Source of the DNA: Streptosporangium sp. NBC_01755
Lineage (GTDB): Bacteria > Actinomycetota > Actinomycetes > Streptosporangiales > Streptosporangiaceae
Assembly (NCBI RefSeq): GCF_035917995.1
Contig: NZ_CP109131.1
Span: 4,526,001-4,590,000, forward strand
DNA length: 64,000 nucleotides
Direction: 5' to 3'
The translations under genes were made by a program, and so were the position numbers. The notes under the pieces are model-generated. The model had not been told where the DNA came from. It worked only from the letters and a program-made list of their open reading frames with translations, and searched no databases. Of the stretch, positions 63,763-64,000 are shown piece by piece. Within the stretch, counting starts at the first letter, position 1, and each line of letters begins with the position of its first letter.

Positions 63763-63969
63763 TCAGTTGAAAGCGGCGTCGATGTCGTCGGCCAGGGCCT
63801 GAGCTGAGACGGCGACGAGCATTAGTGCGGGGACGCCGGTGTCCTTCGGCACCCCATACCAGAACCCGCTCCACGGTCCGAACCAGATCAGCCAGTCGGT
63901 GTAACGAGCATTCATCTCGGCCTGGGCGGCGGCAACGGATGTCTGGGGGACCAGTGGAGAGCCATCCAT
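63763..63969 (-). CDS. Small conserved-type hypothetical protein
   Basis: A 68-residue frame from ATG 63969 with AAAQAEMNARYTDWLIWFGP, WYGVPKDTGVPALMLVAVSA and a helical end. The W-rich first half followed by a short alpha helix resembles small actinomycete proteins of unknown function. The frame is open upstream to the window edge (WHAPASQQF precedes the Met), so the gene may begin outside. No function can be given. Confidence 0.5.
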   Translation of the reverse strand: MDGSPLVPQTSVAAAQAEMNARYTDWLIWFGPWSGFWYGVPKDTGVPALMLVAVSAQALADDIDAAFN

Positions 63970-64000
63970 GAACTGTTGAGAGGCGGGGGCATGCCAGTCC

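Noticed and set aside
1-64000. tRNA, rRNA or phage integration sites
   Set aside because: No cloverleaf with a T-loop GGTTCGA-type arm and acceptor stem, no integrase and no att-like duplication was seen by eye.

Overview
The window reads as chromosomal DNA of a filamentous high-GC actinomycete. Codons almost all end in G or C, GTG starts are frequent, and several families are actinomycete hallmarks: a DUF397 / XRE-DUF5753 / HATPase trio, an ECF42 sigma factor with a DGPF partner, and nitrate reductase fused to a diflavin reductase. The mix suggests a Streptosporangiaceae-like genome, but that is inference; no rRNA or other marker is present. I saw no tRNA, rRNA or CRISPR array.

Layout. (a) 1-10 kb is accessory and eroded: an ABC-F ATPase, an 870-bp inverted-repeat element built from 71-bp units, a MntA/HepT pair whose hepT carries an in-frame amber codon, the DUF397/XRE/ATPase regulatory trio, a 5'-truncated DUF2079 gene, a DMT transporter, a frameshifted Vgb-like gene and an IS30 remnant. 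Two dispersed repeat families sit among the broken genes. (b) 9.5-16.6 kb is ordinary chromosome: an ECF sigma factor coupled to a membrane protein, glpD, a beta-propeller lipoprotein and succinate-semialdehyde dehydrogenase. (c) 16.6-21 kb is accessory again: a 22-codon GMC oxidoreductase stub, an intact RloA-type ATPase followed by a decayed rloB that runs into a decayed XRE regulator, and a HicA-like two-gene pair. (d) 21-27.8 kb carries a PLP decarboxylase, a DUF885 peptidase, two SDRs and guaA.

(e) 27.9-48.7 kb is a cell-envelope glycopolymer region: an acyltransferase, a polysaccharide deacetylase, a DUF6020-like membrane protein, two GT4 glycosyltransferases, three large GT2 + TagF-like fusion proteins, a UDP-galactopyranose-mutase-like flavoprotein, a CDP-alcohol phosphatidyltransferase and two tandem sulfotransferases. 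Together these could build, polymerise and decorate a teichoic-acid-like or phosphodiester-linked polymer, possibly sulfated. This is the most interesting functional assembly in the window. (f) 49-60.8 kb holds the assimilatory nitrate reductase fusion, a RibD/DHFR-like gene and its deleted second copy flanking a PIN toxin-antitoxin pair, aroQ, a YdeP-type molybdoenzyme and the DGPF/ECF42 pair. (g) 60.9-63.6 kb is a divergent type II restriction-modification system of the PaeR7I/XhoI type.

Short tandem repeats with exact periods (24, 27, 29, 31, 34, 53 and 71 bp) recur at gene ends and in gaps. Several alter or define C-termini, which suggests slippage or recombination keeps remodelling gene boundaries here.
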